Of a DNA stretch of 6,744 bases, positions 1 through 6,343 are shown piece after piece (the stretch's first letter is position 1; each line of letters opens with the position of its first letter). The DNA comes from Lachnospiraceae bacterium. GTDB taxonomy: Bacteria; Bacillota; Clostridia; Lachnospirales; Lachnospiraceae. The notes under the pieces are model-generated. The model was not told where the DNA came from. It made no database searches and saw only the letters and a list, made by a program, of their open reading frames with translations. The translations under genes and the position numbers were made by a program. The stretch is taken from contig JAJQGR010000093.1 of the NCBI GenBank assembly GCA_021200345.1, positions 1 through 6,744 on the forward strand, written 5' to 3'.

Positions 1-144
1 TAGGTGCGCGGACTAGATTATGTCGGTGGACATGTCCATGCAGGCCATCCGGGACTTTATAAACGGTGCGGCAGGAACATGGAACCAAGACTTTTCGGAG
101 TAAAATGACGCGAAAAGGAAGACATTCCTGGCCTGGAAATTGTG
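1..144. other. Leading stretch with no supported gene
   Basis: I see no convincing coding region here. All three forward frames are closed by stops (frame 1 at 1-3 and 106-108, frame 2 at 14-16, frame 3 at 60-62). The longest forward piece starting at an ATG (20-103, 27 codons) follows a stop directly and has no clear ribosome binding site. A minus-strand open frame at 13-198 resembles no family I know and runs under the promoter at 145-173. An upstream gene may end just outside the window or in the first bases, since a TAG stands at 1-3, but this cannot be decided from here. Confidence 0.4.
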
Positions 145-173
145 TTTACAGAGCGCTATAAAAAGATTATAAT
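145..173 (+). promoter_or_regulatory. Sigma-A promoter for the YwaF-type gene
   Basis: The -35 box TTTACA (145-150, 5 of 6 consensus bases) and the -10 box TATAAT (168-173, 6 of 6) are separated by exactly 17 bases. Transcription would start near 180 and leave a leader of about 80 bases before the ATG at 262. This is the only strong promoter I see before the one at 3692, so it may also feed the downstream small membrane protein and the par genes. That extension is inferred from the shared strand and the absence of a strong terminator. Confidence 0.75.
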
Positions 174-261
174 TTATGAAAACACCGAATCCGGACACGC
201 TGGAAAAAAGGCCGGAATATACGGGATTTTATAAATCGAAGGGAATAAGAGGGGAAGCACC

Positions 262-1005
262 ATGTATTTTTTTTCGTATGAAACGGATCTGCCCGAGGGT
301 GTGGGCTTTTCACACTTTGGTCCGGTTCATTTGCTCTGGCTTACTGCCATTGTACTGTGTATTGTATTGCTTTCCATATTTTATGTGAAAAAAAGCAAAA
401 AGAGACAATGCATGCTAAATAAGGCGCTGGCCTGGACCATGTGCGGCATCCTGGCGGCGGAGCATGTGGTGCTGCTGGTTACAGGACATCAGACCATTTA
501 CCAGATCCCACTGCATCTATGTACCATGATGCCGGTAATCTGCCTTATTTTTTCTTATACCCGCTGGGACTGGGCGGGACAAACGATATACAGCCTTGGA
601 ATAGTGGGAGCAATGTTAGCGCTGCTGTTTCCGGACTGGAATATGTACCCGCAGTGGAATTATATGAACCTGACAGGCTTTTTTATACATACAGGTCTGA
701 TTCTCTTTGGAGTGTGGCAGCTGGCAGGCAAAACAGTGATTCCTCAGATGAAAGCCATGTGGAAGCCGGTGGTGTTTCTGGCGGCGGTGGTGCCTCCGAT
801 CTATCTGATTGATCGATGGCTTGGAACGAACTATTTATTCCTGATGGAAGGCTCTTTGGGGTCGCCGCTGCAGGTTCTGTATGAACGACTGGGAAACATG
901 TATATTCCGGTTTACGCGGCGTTAGTCCTTGCTGTCATTACAATAGAATATCTTCCGTGGCTGAGAAAAAAACGGCACGCTGTGTCAGAGGAAAGCAGGT
1001 TATAA
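262..1005 (+). CDS. TIGR02206/YwaF-family integral membrane protein
   Basis: This is a 247-residue protein with about seven hydrophobic helices (roughly residues 22-42, 55-75, 84-100, 104-122, 137-155, 168-187 and 212-230) and a basic C-terminal tail. The pattern fits the TIGR02206 (Bacillus subtilis YwaF-like) family of uncharacterised membrane proteins. Family-like elements are an N-terminal F-x-x-x-H segment (residues 19-23), the PLHLC motif in the third helix (83-87), a WDWAGQ stretch (102-107), the H-T-G-L in the fifth helix (143-146) and the GTNYLFL motif (188-194) before the last helix. The start is supported by AGAGGGGAAG a few bases upstream of the ATG. The length is typical for the family. 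The biochemical role is unknown and the neighbours do not reveal it. An out-of-frame open stretch inside (441-812) is a shadow. Confidence 0.85.
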   Translation: MYFFSYETDLPEGVGFSHFGPVHLLWLTAIVLCIVLLSIFYVKKSKKRQCMLNKALAWTMCGILAAEHVVLLVTGHQTIYQIPLHLCTMMPVICLIFSYTRWDWAGQTIYSLGIVGAMLALLFPDWNMYPQWNYMNLTGFFIHTGLILFGVWQLAGKTVIPQMKAMWKPVVFLAAVVPPIYLIDRWLGTNYLFLMEGSLGSPLQVLYERLGNMYIPVYAALVLAVITIEYLPWLRKKRHAVSEESRL

Positions 1006-1108
1006 TTTTTTAATAGTTCATACAGGGCGGAAGCTATGGCGCAAAGCGGGAAAAAGAGGTACACTGTAGAGAACGTAAGAAGATATTCCAATATAAAAGG
1101 AGCATACC

Positions 1109-1408
1109 ATGAGCAAAAAAAAGAAAAAACAGAAAATGCTGACGGATAAAGGCTTTCAACTCTTTTACGGTAATTTAAGCACCCGCAGGCAGCTGATCAG
1201 AAATATCTGGGTAACTGCGGTGGGGCTGGTGATCTTTGTGGCAGCGTGGATGCAGGGCATCATGAATGAAAATATACTTTTATTGCTGCTTGTTGTATTC
1301 ACAGGCTCACAGGCTTATCAGATTGGGCGTAACTGGCTTGCCTGGAAAGAGGAAAAGAAGAAGCTGGACAAGCAGCGCCGTGAGCAGGAAAAGCAAAAGA
1401 AACCATAG
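1109..1408 (+). CDS. Small basic two-helix membrane protein, unknown function
   Basis: This 99-residue protein begins with a lysine-rich stretch (MSKKKKKQKM). It has two hydrophobic segments at about residues 32-50 and 54-71 joined by a very short turn (QGIMNEN), then a highly charged tail (about 79-99) rich in K, E, R and Q that would be helical. Both ends are strongly positive, so by the positive-inside rule both should face the cytoplasm, giving a hairpin in the membrane. The start is well supported by AAGGAG at 1097-1102, six bases before the ATG. It stands 103 bases after the YwaF-type gene and 108 bases before parA, with no strong promoter or terminator on either side. I do not recognise a named family. 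The basic tails could contact RNA, DNA or lipid head groups, but that is speculation. Confidence 0.75.
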   Translation: MSKKKKKQKMLTDKGFQLFYGNLSTRRQLIRNIWVTAVGLVIFVAAWMQGIMNENILLLLLVVFTGSQAYQIGRNWLAWKEEKKKLDKQRREQEKQKKP

Positions 1409-1516
1409 TATTTTCCTATAGCTTTTTTTCATAAACGGTGCTAAACTGTTCTGCGTAACAAGAATACATCAACATGAGAGGCTGTGTGTGACGGCCCGGA
1501 AAGAAAAAGAGACTTT

Positions 1517-2278
1517 ATGGGAAGAATTATCGCGATTGCCAATCAGAAGGGCGGGGTTGGCAAGACCACCACAGCTATCAATCTGGCGGCATGCTTAACA
1601 ATCAAAGAAGAAAAAGTCCTGCTGATTGATTTGGATCCTCAGGGCAATACCACCAGCGGATATGGCATTGACAAGTATGAGGCAGAGAATACTGCGTACG
1701 AACTGATTCTTGGAGAATGCTCCATTAGTGACTGTATTATCAAAAATGTATTTGAGACCATGGATATGATCCCGGCCAATGTCAATCTTGCCGCGTCAGA
1801 GATTGAGATGATCGGAGTGGATCGGAAAGAATTCATTCTTCGTGATGAGATAGATTTTATCAAAGAGAAATATGATTACATTATTATCGACTGTCCGCCG
1901 TCTTTGAGCATGCTGACGGTGAATGCCATGACTGCAGCTGACAGTGTGATTGTTCCTATTCAGTGCGAGTATTATGCGCTGGAGGGTCTTTCTCAGCTGC
2001 TTCACACCATTCATCTGGTGACAGAGCGGCTGAATCCGGATCTAAAAATAGAAGGAATCGTTTTTACCATGTACGACAGCAGAACAAATCTGTCCGTACA
2101 GGTAGTGGAAAATGTACGAAAAAATGTGGACAGTAATGTTTACGACAGTATTATTCCAAGGAATATTCGCCTGGCGGAAGCACCGTCCTATGGAATGCCC
2201 ATCATCAAATATGATCCAAAGAGTGCCGGCGCGGAAGCGTATATGAGGCTGGCTGAGGAAGTGATCAACAAAAAGTAG
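1517..2278 (+). CDS. parA: Chromosome-partitioning ATPase ParA (Soj)
   Basis: This is a 253-residue P-loop ATPase of the chromosomal ParA/Soj type. It binds DNA non-specifically as an ATP dimer and works with ParB to separate or position origin regions, and in Bacillus it also influences DnaA. Visible motifs are the deviant Walker A KGGVGKTT (residues 11-18, signature Lys11), the A' motif DLDPQGN (38-44) with the catalytic Asp, Walker B IIIDCPP (122-128), and the conserved C-terminal RLAEAPSYGMPII block (218-230). It has no N-terminal helix-turn-helix, as expected for a chromosomal rather than a P1-type plasmid protein. I chose the ATG at 1517 because family members begin a few residues before the P-loop. 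A GTG at 1484 would add 11 residues, but its GAGAGG lies only about two bases upstream. The site before 1517 is also weak (purine-rich GGAAAGAAAAAGAG). parB follows after 9 bases. Confidence 0.95.
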   Translation: MGRIIAIANQKGGVGKTTTAINLAACLTIKEEKVLLIDLDPQGNTTSGYGIDKYEAENTAYELILGECSISDCIIKNVFETMDMIPANVNLAASEIEMIGVDRKEFILRDEIDFIKEKYDYIIIDCPPSLSMLTVNAMTAADSVIVPIQCEYYALEGLSQLLHTIHLVTERLNPDLKIEGIVFTMYDSRTNLSVQVVENVRKNVDSNVYDSIIPRNIRLAEAPSYGMPIIKYDPKSAGAEAYMRLAEEVINKK

Positions 2279-2287
2279 GAGAAACCC

Positions 2288-3181
2288 ATGGCAGCAAGGA
2301 GAAGCGGACTGGGAAAGGGACTGGATACCCTGATCCCCGCACAGAGTGTAAAACCCGTCGATCAGACGACATCACAAAAACAGAAAGAAGAAGCAGCACC
2401 GGTCAATGTCAAAATTACAAAAGTAGAGCCCAATCGAAGCCAGCCAAGGAAAAATTTTGACGAGGCTGCCCTGCAGGAGCTGGCCGACAGCATCAAACAG
2501 TTTGGGGTCATTACTCCGATTATCGTGCAGGACAGGCAGACTCATTACGAAATTGTAGCCGGGGAACGCCGCTGGAGAGCCGCCAGAATGGCGGGACTGA
2601 AGGAAATCCCCGTGATTGTGAGACAGTACACAGAGACTGAGCTTGCGGAAATTGCTTTGATTGAGAATATTCAGCGGGAGGATCTAAATCCGGTGGAGGA
2701 GGCTTTGGCCTATCAACGTCTGATAGAAGAGTTTCATTTAAAGCAGGAAGAGCTGGCGGAGGTGGTCTCTAAAAGCAGGACAGCGATTACCAACTCTCTG
2801 AGACTGCTGAAATTGCCGGAGACGATTCTCAAGATGCTGTCGGAGGATCAGCTCTCCATGGGACAGGCCCGTGCCCTTCTTGGGGTGAATGATGAGCAAA
2901 AGCAGTTGGAGCTTGCGCAGAAAATTGTGAAAGACGGGATGTCCGTCAGAGAGGTGGAAAAGGCGGTTAAGAACCTGAATAAGGAACCGAAGCCACCTGT
3001 CTCCAAAGAAAAAGACGAACAGCTGCAGCTGGTTTACCAAAATTATGAAAAAAGCCTGACGCAGATCCTTGGAACCCGTGTTTCCATATTGGATAAGGGA
3101 AAAGGCAAGGGAAAAATGGAGATTGAATTTTACTCTGCTGAGGACTTTGAAAGGATATTGGAGAAAATAACGAGGGGATAA
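2288..3181 (+). CDS. parB: Chromosome-partitioning CTPase/DNA-binding protein ParB (Spo0J)
   Basis: This is a 297-residue ParB of normal family length. ParB loads on parS sites, hydrolyses CTP, slides as a clamp and recruits ParA and SMC. The N-terminus RRSGLGKGLDTLIP (4-17) is the typical ParA-contacting segment. The N-terminal nucleotide-binding domain (about 40-135) contains the GERRWRAAR motif (92-100) and ENIQREDLNP (126-135), both signatures of CTP-binding ParB proteins. The central parS-binding region carries a helix-turn-helix around QEELAEVVSKSRTAITNSL (153-171). A linker (about 228-242) leads to the C-terminal dimerisation domain, which contains a lysine/glycine run KGKGKGK (270-276). 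The start has GGAG overlapping the parA stop, which indicates tight coupling. No parS (TGTTTCACGTGAAACA) is visible within the gene or elsewhere in the window, so its targets must lie outside. Confidence 0.95.
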   Translation: MAARRSGLGKGLDTLIPAQSVKPVDQTTSQKQKEEAAPVNVKITKVEPNRSQPRKNFDEAALQELADSIKQFGVITPIIVQDRQTHYEIVAGERRWRAARMAGLKEIPVIVRQYTETELAEIALIENIQREDLNPVEEALAYQRLIEEFHLKQEELAEVVSKSRTAITNSLRLLKLPETILKMLSEDQLSMGQARALLGVNDEQKQLELAQKIVKDGMSVREVEKAVKNLNKEPKPPVSKEKDEQLQLVYQNYEKSLTQILGTRVSILDKGKGKGKMEIEFYSAEDFERILEKITRG

Positions 3182-3183
3182 GC

Positions 3184-3702
3184 ATGAATACGAATTTACT
3201 GGACAATCTGGGATTGGCCGGCTTTGATCTTTCCTATGTGCTTCTGGTGCTGCTTGTTTTGCTGATCATCGCTATTGCGATCGCGGCAGCTGCCCTGATG
3301 AAATACAGGAAGCTTGAACAAAAATATATCACATTTATGGGAGGCCGGGGCGCGTCATCTCTGGAGGAACAGCTTCTGGAGATTCTTCAGATGGAGAAGG
3401 ATAATAAAAACCTGATTGAGGATAATAGAATCGATATTCAGATTTTAAACAAAAAAATGGTGAATACCTATCAGAAGCTGGGCATTCTGAAATATGACGC
3501 GTTTAAGGAAATGGGAGGGCGTCTCAGCTTTGCTCTGGCCATGCTGAATGAAAAAAATGACGGATTTGTCATTAATACTGTTCATCATCCGGAATCCTCC
3601 TACAGCTATGTAAAATCCATCCGGGACGGAAAATGCAACATTGAATTGAGCGAGGAAGAAACAAAAGCACTGCAAAAAGCGCTGGGAAAGGTTGACAAGT
3701 AA
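3184..3702 (+). CDS. DUF4446 family membrane-anchored protein
   Basis: This 172-residue protein has one strongly hydrophobic N-terminal helix (about residues 17-39). A charged, probably coiled-coil stretch (about 41-97) is followed by a compact C-terminal region. The segment from YDAFKEMGGRLSFALAML (104-121) through the GFVINTVHH strand (127-135), the S-Y-V-K-x-I-x-D-G-K motif (141-150) and LSEEETKAL (155-163) matches what I know of DUF4446, a family of unknown function in Firmicutes. The start lies two bases after the parB stop with GAGGGGA just upstream, so it is almost certainly translated with parAB. The single membrane anchor and placement suggest a membrane-linked partner of the partition or cell-cycle machinery, but this is only inference. 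The serS promoter overlaps its last codons. Confidence 0.87.
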   Translation: MNTNLLDNLGLAGFDLSYVLLVLLVLLIIAIAIAAAALMKYRKLEQKYITFMGGRGASSLEEQLLEILQMEKDNKNLIEDNRIDIQILNKKMVNTYQKLGILKYDAFKEMGGRLSFALAMLNEKNDGFVINTVHHPESSYSYVKSIRDGKCNIELSEEETKALQKALGKVDK

Positions 3703-3720
3703 ATTCCGATCATCTAGAAT
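3692..3720 (+). promoter_or_regulatory. Sigma-A promoter for serS
   Basis: A perfect -35 box TTGACA (3692-3697) is followed after exactly 17 bases by TAGAAT (3715-3720, 5 of 6 consensus bases). The -35 box lies inside the last codons of the DUF4446 gene. Transcription should start near 3727 and give a leader of about 43 bases. That is too short for a T-box, and no T-box sequence is present, so serS appears to be expressed from a simple strong promoter as well as by read-through from the par genes. Confidence 0.8.
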
Positions 3721-3769
3721 AGGGTGATGCTTAAGACAGTCGGAGTAGAAATAAAAAGAGGGGCAAATC

Positions 3770-5053
3770 ATGATTGATATTAAACTTTTGAGAGAAAATC
3801 CGGAGCTGGTAAAGGAAAATATAAAAAAGAAATTCCAGGATGAAAAGCTCCCCCTGGTGGATGAAGTGATTAAACTGGACGAGGCAAGGAGAAACGCCCA
3901 GAAAGAAGCGGACGCTATCCGGGCGGCGAAGAATAAAAACGCCAAAGAGATAGGACGCCTGATGGGACAGGGCAAAAAGGAGGAGGCCGAAGCCAAAAAA
4001 GCGGAGGTGGCGGCGAATGCGGAGAGATTGACCGAACTGGAAGCCTCCGAGAAAGAGCTTCAGGAAAAGATCACAAAGATTATGATGGTCATTCCGAATA
4101 TTATTGATCCCTCCGTTCCCATTGGCAAAGACGATTCTGAAAATGTGGAAATTACCCGCTATGGGGAGCCGGTGGTACCGGATTTTGAGATTCCCTATCA
4201 TGCGGATCTGATGAGAAGGTTCAATGGCGTGGATTTTGACGCTGCCGGCAGAGTGGCGGGAAATGGCTTTTATTATCTGATTGTCGATATTGACAGACTG
4301 CATTCCGCGGTGCTGACCTATGCCAGAGATTTCATGATTAACAGGGGCTTTACCTACTGTGTGCCGCCCTTTATGATCAGGAGCAACGTTGTCAACGGCG
4401 TTATGTCCTTCGCGGAGATGGATGCCATGATGTACAAGATCGAGGGCGAGGATCTGTACCTGATCGGTACCTCTGAACATTCCATGATTGGCAAGTATAT
4501 TGATACTGTGGTGGAGGAAAAGACCCTGCCTCATACCCTGACCTCTTATTCCCCCTGCTTCCGTAAGGAAAAGGGCTCCCATGGTCTGGAGGAGAGAGGC
4601 GTTTATCGAATTCACCAGTTTGAAAAGCAGGAGATGATCGTGGTCTGCAAACCGGAAGAGTCCCCGGTATGGTTTGATAAGCTGTGGCAGAATACTGTGG
4701 ATTTATTCCGTTCCATGGACATTCCGGTAAGAACCCTGGAGTGCTGCTCCGGTGATCTGGCGGATCTGAAAGTGAAGTCCATCGATGTGGAAGCCTGGTC
4801 CCCCAGACAGAAAAAATATTTTGAGGTGGGAAGCTGCTCCAACTTAGGCGACGCTCAGGCGAGAAGATTAAAGATCCGCGTCAACGGGGAAAAGGGCAAG
4901 TATTTTGCGCATACGTTAAATAATACTGTGGTGGCTTCTCCCCGTATGCTGATTGCTCTTCTGGAGAACAATCTGCAGGCTGACGGAAGTGTCAGAATTC
5001 CAGAGGTGCTGCGTCCCTATATGGGCGGTCTGGAGGCACTGACAGAGAAATAA
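3770..5053 (+). CDS. serS: Seryl-tRNA synthetase (serine--tRNA ligase)
   Basis: This 427-residue class II synthetase charges tRNA-Ser (and tRNA-Sec where present) with serine using ATP. Residues 1-105 form the N-terminal tRNA-binding arm: MIDIKLLRENPELVKENIKK, then a long charged coiled coil rich in Lys, Glu and Ala (about 30-105). The catalytic domain follows, with the serine-binding T-S-E (234-236), motif 2 (264-288, FRKEKGSHG through HQFEKQE) and motif 3 around HTLNNTVVASPR (381-392) ending at LLENN (397-401), then the usual IPEVLRPYMGG close (410-420). Length is normal. Motif 3 reads NNTVVASPR rather than the common bacterial NGSxxAxxR, and the region SCSNLGDAQARRLKIR (355-370) recalls archaeal-type SerRS, so this may be a divergent subtype. 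The start has GAGGGG at 3758-3763. A long minus-strand open frame opposite it (3731-4615) is a shadow. Confidence 0.95.
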   Translation: MIDIKLLRENPELVKENIKKKFQDEKLPLVDEVIKLDEARRNAQKEADAIRAAKNKNAKEIGRLMGQGKKEEAEAKKAEVAANAERLTELEASEKELQEKITKIMMVIPNIIDPSVPIGKDDSENVEITRYGEPVVPDFEIPYHADLMRRFNGVDFDAAGRVAGNGFYYLIVDIDRLHSAVLTYARDFMINRGFTYCVPPFMIRSNVVNGVMSFAEMDAMMYKIEGEDLYLIGTSEHSMIGKYIDTVVEEKTLPHTLTSYSPCFRKEKGSHGLEERGVYRIHQFEKQEMIVVCKPEESPVWFDKLWQNTVDLFRSMDIPVRTLECCSGDLADLKVKSIDVEAWSPRQKKYFEVGSCSNLGDAQARRLKIRVNGEKGKYFAHTLNNTVVASPRMLIALLENNLQADGSVRIPEVLRPYMGGLEALTEK

Positions 5054-5134
5054 TGCCGATGTCAGGCATGATAGAATGAGAAACTTGTATTGTAGTATCC
5101 ATTTCTGACACAGGTTGAGGAGGTGATGACTGCC

Positions 5135-6010
5135 ATGCACAAATACATGCGCGCCATAGGCTTCAGCAAGGTGACGGACCATGAGGGTTTAAAAGAAATC
5201 CTTACGGAAGCCGTGAAAGAGCACAACAGCTGCGTAGCCTCCAACGTGGAGGAAAATGTTCATCTTGTAAATTTAAGCAAAAACGTGTCGCCCTCTCTTG
5301 GTATTTCAGTGTGCGGCGATTACCGCTCCGACTGGCAGTTTGCCTGCGACTATTATTATCCGTATTTGCAGAGCTACATTAAGTCTGTGGATGAGGAAGT
5401 TCGGGTGGAACGCCATGCCAGTCAGAATTCCTACGCCGGAATGTGCGAGGAAGTTAACTTTGGCATTCTTCTGATTTTTTATCTGCAAAATCAGACAGCG
5501 TATTTTCAGGCGAAGGAATTAAACGATCTGCAAAAGTACTATATCAGTTTGACAGGACTTTCGGTTGGTGGTAAAATACTTCTGCCCATTGAGAAAAACG
5601 TAGTGCAGCGCAACAGTGAGCGGGTGATGGCTCATAAAAGGACAAAGCTCCTGCGGGAAGCCCGTGACGGCAATGAAGACGCCATTGAAACGCTGACCAT
5701 GGAAGACATGAATACATTCAACGCCATCTGTCAGCACATCCAGCATGAGGATCTGTACAGCATCGTCGATACCAGTTTCATTCCAAGCGGAGTGGAGAGC
5801 GATCACTACACCATTCTTGGCGAGATCATTGACTGCCGCAAGGAGCGCAATATTTACACCAGTGAGGAAATAAATGTTTTGACTTTAAAGTCAAATGATA
5901 TTACAATAGAAGTCGCCATTAACTCTCTGGATTTACAGGGGGAACCCGCTGTCGGCCGCCGCTTTAAGGGGGAGGTCTGGCTGCAGGGAACCGTCCATGT
6001 GGTTCATTAA
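5135..6010 (+). CDS. DUF3881 family protein
   Basis: This 291-residue soluble protein has no signal peptide or membrane helix. Its opening MHKYMRAIGFSKV, the segment ISVCGDY (57-63), the YYYPYL stretch (73-78), VERHASQNSYAGMCEE (91-106) and the GILLIFYLQN core (110-119) match my recollection of DUF3881, an uncharacterised family found in Lachnospiraceae. The C-terminal part (about 223-291) looks like a small beta domain: ILGEIIDC (227-234), repeated hydrophobic strands, and VGRRFKGEVWLQGTVHV near the end. I chose the ATG at 5135 because GAGGAGG lies at 5117-5123. A GTG at 5123 overlaps that site and the ATG at 5126 is too close to it. The gene follows serS by 81 bases with no terminator, so co-transcription is likely. 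Function is unknown. A promoter-like sequence lies within it at 5549-5577. Confidence 0.85.
   Translation: MHKYMRAIGFSKVTDHEGLKEILTEAVKEHNSCVASNVEENVHLVNLSKNVSPSLGISVCGDYRSDWQFACDYYYPYLQSYIKSVDEEVRVERHASQNSYAGMCEEVNFGILLIFYLQNQTAYFQAKELNDLQKYYISLTGLSVGGKILLPIEKNVVQRNSERVMAHKRTKLLREARDGNEDAIETLTMEDMNTFNAICQHIQHEDLYSIVDTSFIPSGVESDHYTILGEIIDCRKERNIYTSEEINVLTLKSNDITIEVAINSLDLQGEPAVGRRFKGEVWLQGTVHVVH
5549..5577 (+). promoter_or_regulatory. Promoter-like site inside the DUF3881 gene
   Basis: TTGACA (5549-5554, 6 of 6) and TAAAAT (5572-5577, 5 of 6) are separated by exactly 17 bases, as good a sigma-A match as the serS promoter. It lies inside the DUF3881 coding region on the same strand. No clear promoter is visible in the short gap before the tRNA region (6011-6027), so this site could supply transcription of the tRNA-Arg gene apart from serS. 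Chance occurrence cannot be excluded. Confidence 0.4.
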
Positions 6011-6027
6011 GAGGATAATTTTAATAA

Positions 6028-6099
6028 GTCTCCGTAGCTCAGCAGGATAGAGCGTTCGCCTCCTAAGTGGCAGTACGAACTATCACCTAGCGAAAAAGG
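6028..6099 (+). pseudogene. Broken duplicate of tRNA-Arg(CCT): 5' half plus disrupted anticodon arm
   Basis: Positions 6028-6067 are identical over 40 bases to the first 40 bases of the intact tRNA-Arg at 6134-6173. They cover the acceptor 5' strand, the D-arm, the anticodon stem 5' strand and the CTCCTAA loop. Identity then stops. The expected anticodon stem 3' strand GCGAA reappears at 6090-6094, after about 22 extra bases that can fold into a small hairpin (6067-6086). Beyond that no T-arm and no CGGGGAC-like acceptor 3' strand can be found before the intact copy begins, so this copy cannot form a normal tRNA. It starts 17 bases after the DUF3881 stop. It may be a relic of a recombination event or of an integrated element. 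Confidence 0.8.
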
Positions 6100-6173
6100 T
6101 TCTGAGTAGACTGGTTCAAAAACAATTAGATATGTCTCCGTAGCTCAGCAGGATAGAGCGTTCGCCTCCTAAG
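6028..6173 (+). repeat. Direct repeat of 40 bases (tRNA-Arg 5' half), 106-base offset
   Basis: The two exact copies lie at 6028-6067 and 6134-6173. The 66 bases between them (6068-6133) resemble neither the tRNA 3' half nor any gene. The repeat boundaries coincide with the 5' end of the tRNA and the 3' side of the anticodon loop. This pattern could come from a site-specific recombination crossover at the anticodon loop or from a local duplication. It is annotated as an attachment-like repeat without claiming an element. Confidence 0.85.
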
Positions 6174-6207
6174 CGAAAGGCCGGGTGTTCGAATCACCTC
6201 GGGGACG
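6134..6207 (+). tRNA. tRNA-Arg (anticodon CCT)
   Basis: This is a complete 74-base cloverleaf that reads AGG codons. The acceptor stem pairs GTCTCCG (6134-6140) with CGGGGAC (6200-6206), with one wobble, and the discriminator is G6207. The D-stem is GCTC/GAGC. The anticodon stem is TTCGC/GCGAA around the loop CTCCTAA, so the anticodon is CCT. The T-arm is GGGTG, loop TTCGAAT, then CACCT. The CCA end is not encoded (GCCC follows) and must be added enzymatically. A terminator begins a few bases downstream. The first 40 bases are duplicated 106 bases upstream. Confidence 0.96.
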
Positions 6208-6213
6208 GCCCGG

Positions 6214-6252
6214 AAAGGTTGAAAACTCAAGGTTTTCAGCCTTTTCTTCTTT
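6214..6252 (+). terminator. Rho-independent terminator after tRNA-Arg
   Basis: The arm 6214-6226 (AAAGGTTGAAAAC) pairs with 6232-6244 (GTTTTCAGCCTTT) over 13 base pairs, with one G-T wobble, around the loop TCAAG. A T-rich tract TTTTCTTCTTT (6242-6252) closes it. It lies seven bases after the tRNA 3' end and would end the serS-DUF3881-tRNA transcript. Confidence 0.85.
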
Positions 6253-6343
6253 CACGGAACAGAATGTTTTCAGTTCATTATTTTTCAAATCCACAACAGT
6301 TTTCATACCTTATCAGATTTGGACTCGTGTTAAAAAAACGCAA

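Noticed and set aside
157..231. Frame-1 stretch with a faint resemblance to the C-terminal end of RsmG
   Set aside because: The similarity is a few residues only, there is a stop just upstream (106-108), and the segment overlaps a near-perfect promoter. Chance is the better explanation.
1404..1429. Weak hairpin plus T-run after the small membrane protein gene
   Set aside because: CCATAG and CTATAG can pair with one mismatch before CTTTTTTT, but the stem is short and AT-rich. It could attenuate transcription before parA, but it is too weak to annotate as a terminator.
3703..3769. T-box riboswitch upstream of serS
   Set aside because: The leader after the promoter is only about 43 bases and has no T-box consensus or antiterminator, so this regulation is absent here.
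3731..4615. Long minus-strand open frame of 294 codons opposite serS
   Set aside because: The serS reading on the other strand is beyond doubt. The antisense product has no recognisable motif and no good start signal, so it is a codon-bias shadow.
6028..6207. A tRNA gene interrupted by a group I or archaeal-type intron
   Set aside because: The interval is far too short for a group I intron. The upstream copy has no 3' half of its own, and the downstream copy is complete without splicing.
6248..6263. Possible parS site (TCTTTCACGGAACAGA)
   Set aside because: It matches the ParB site TGTTTCACGTGAAACA at only 11 of 16 bases. The left half is good but the palindrome is broken, and it overlaps the terminator tail, so a chance half-site is more likely.
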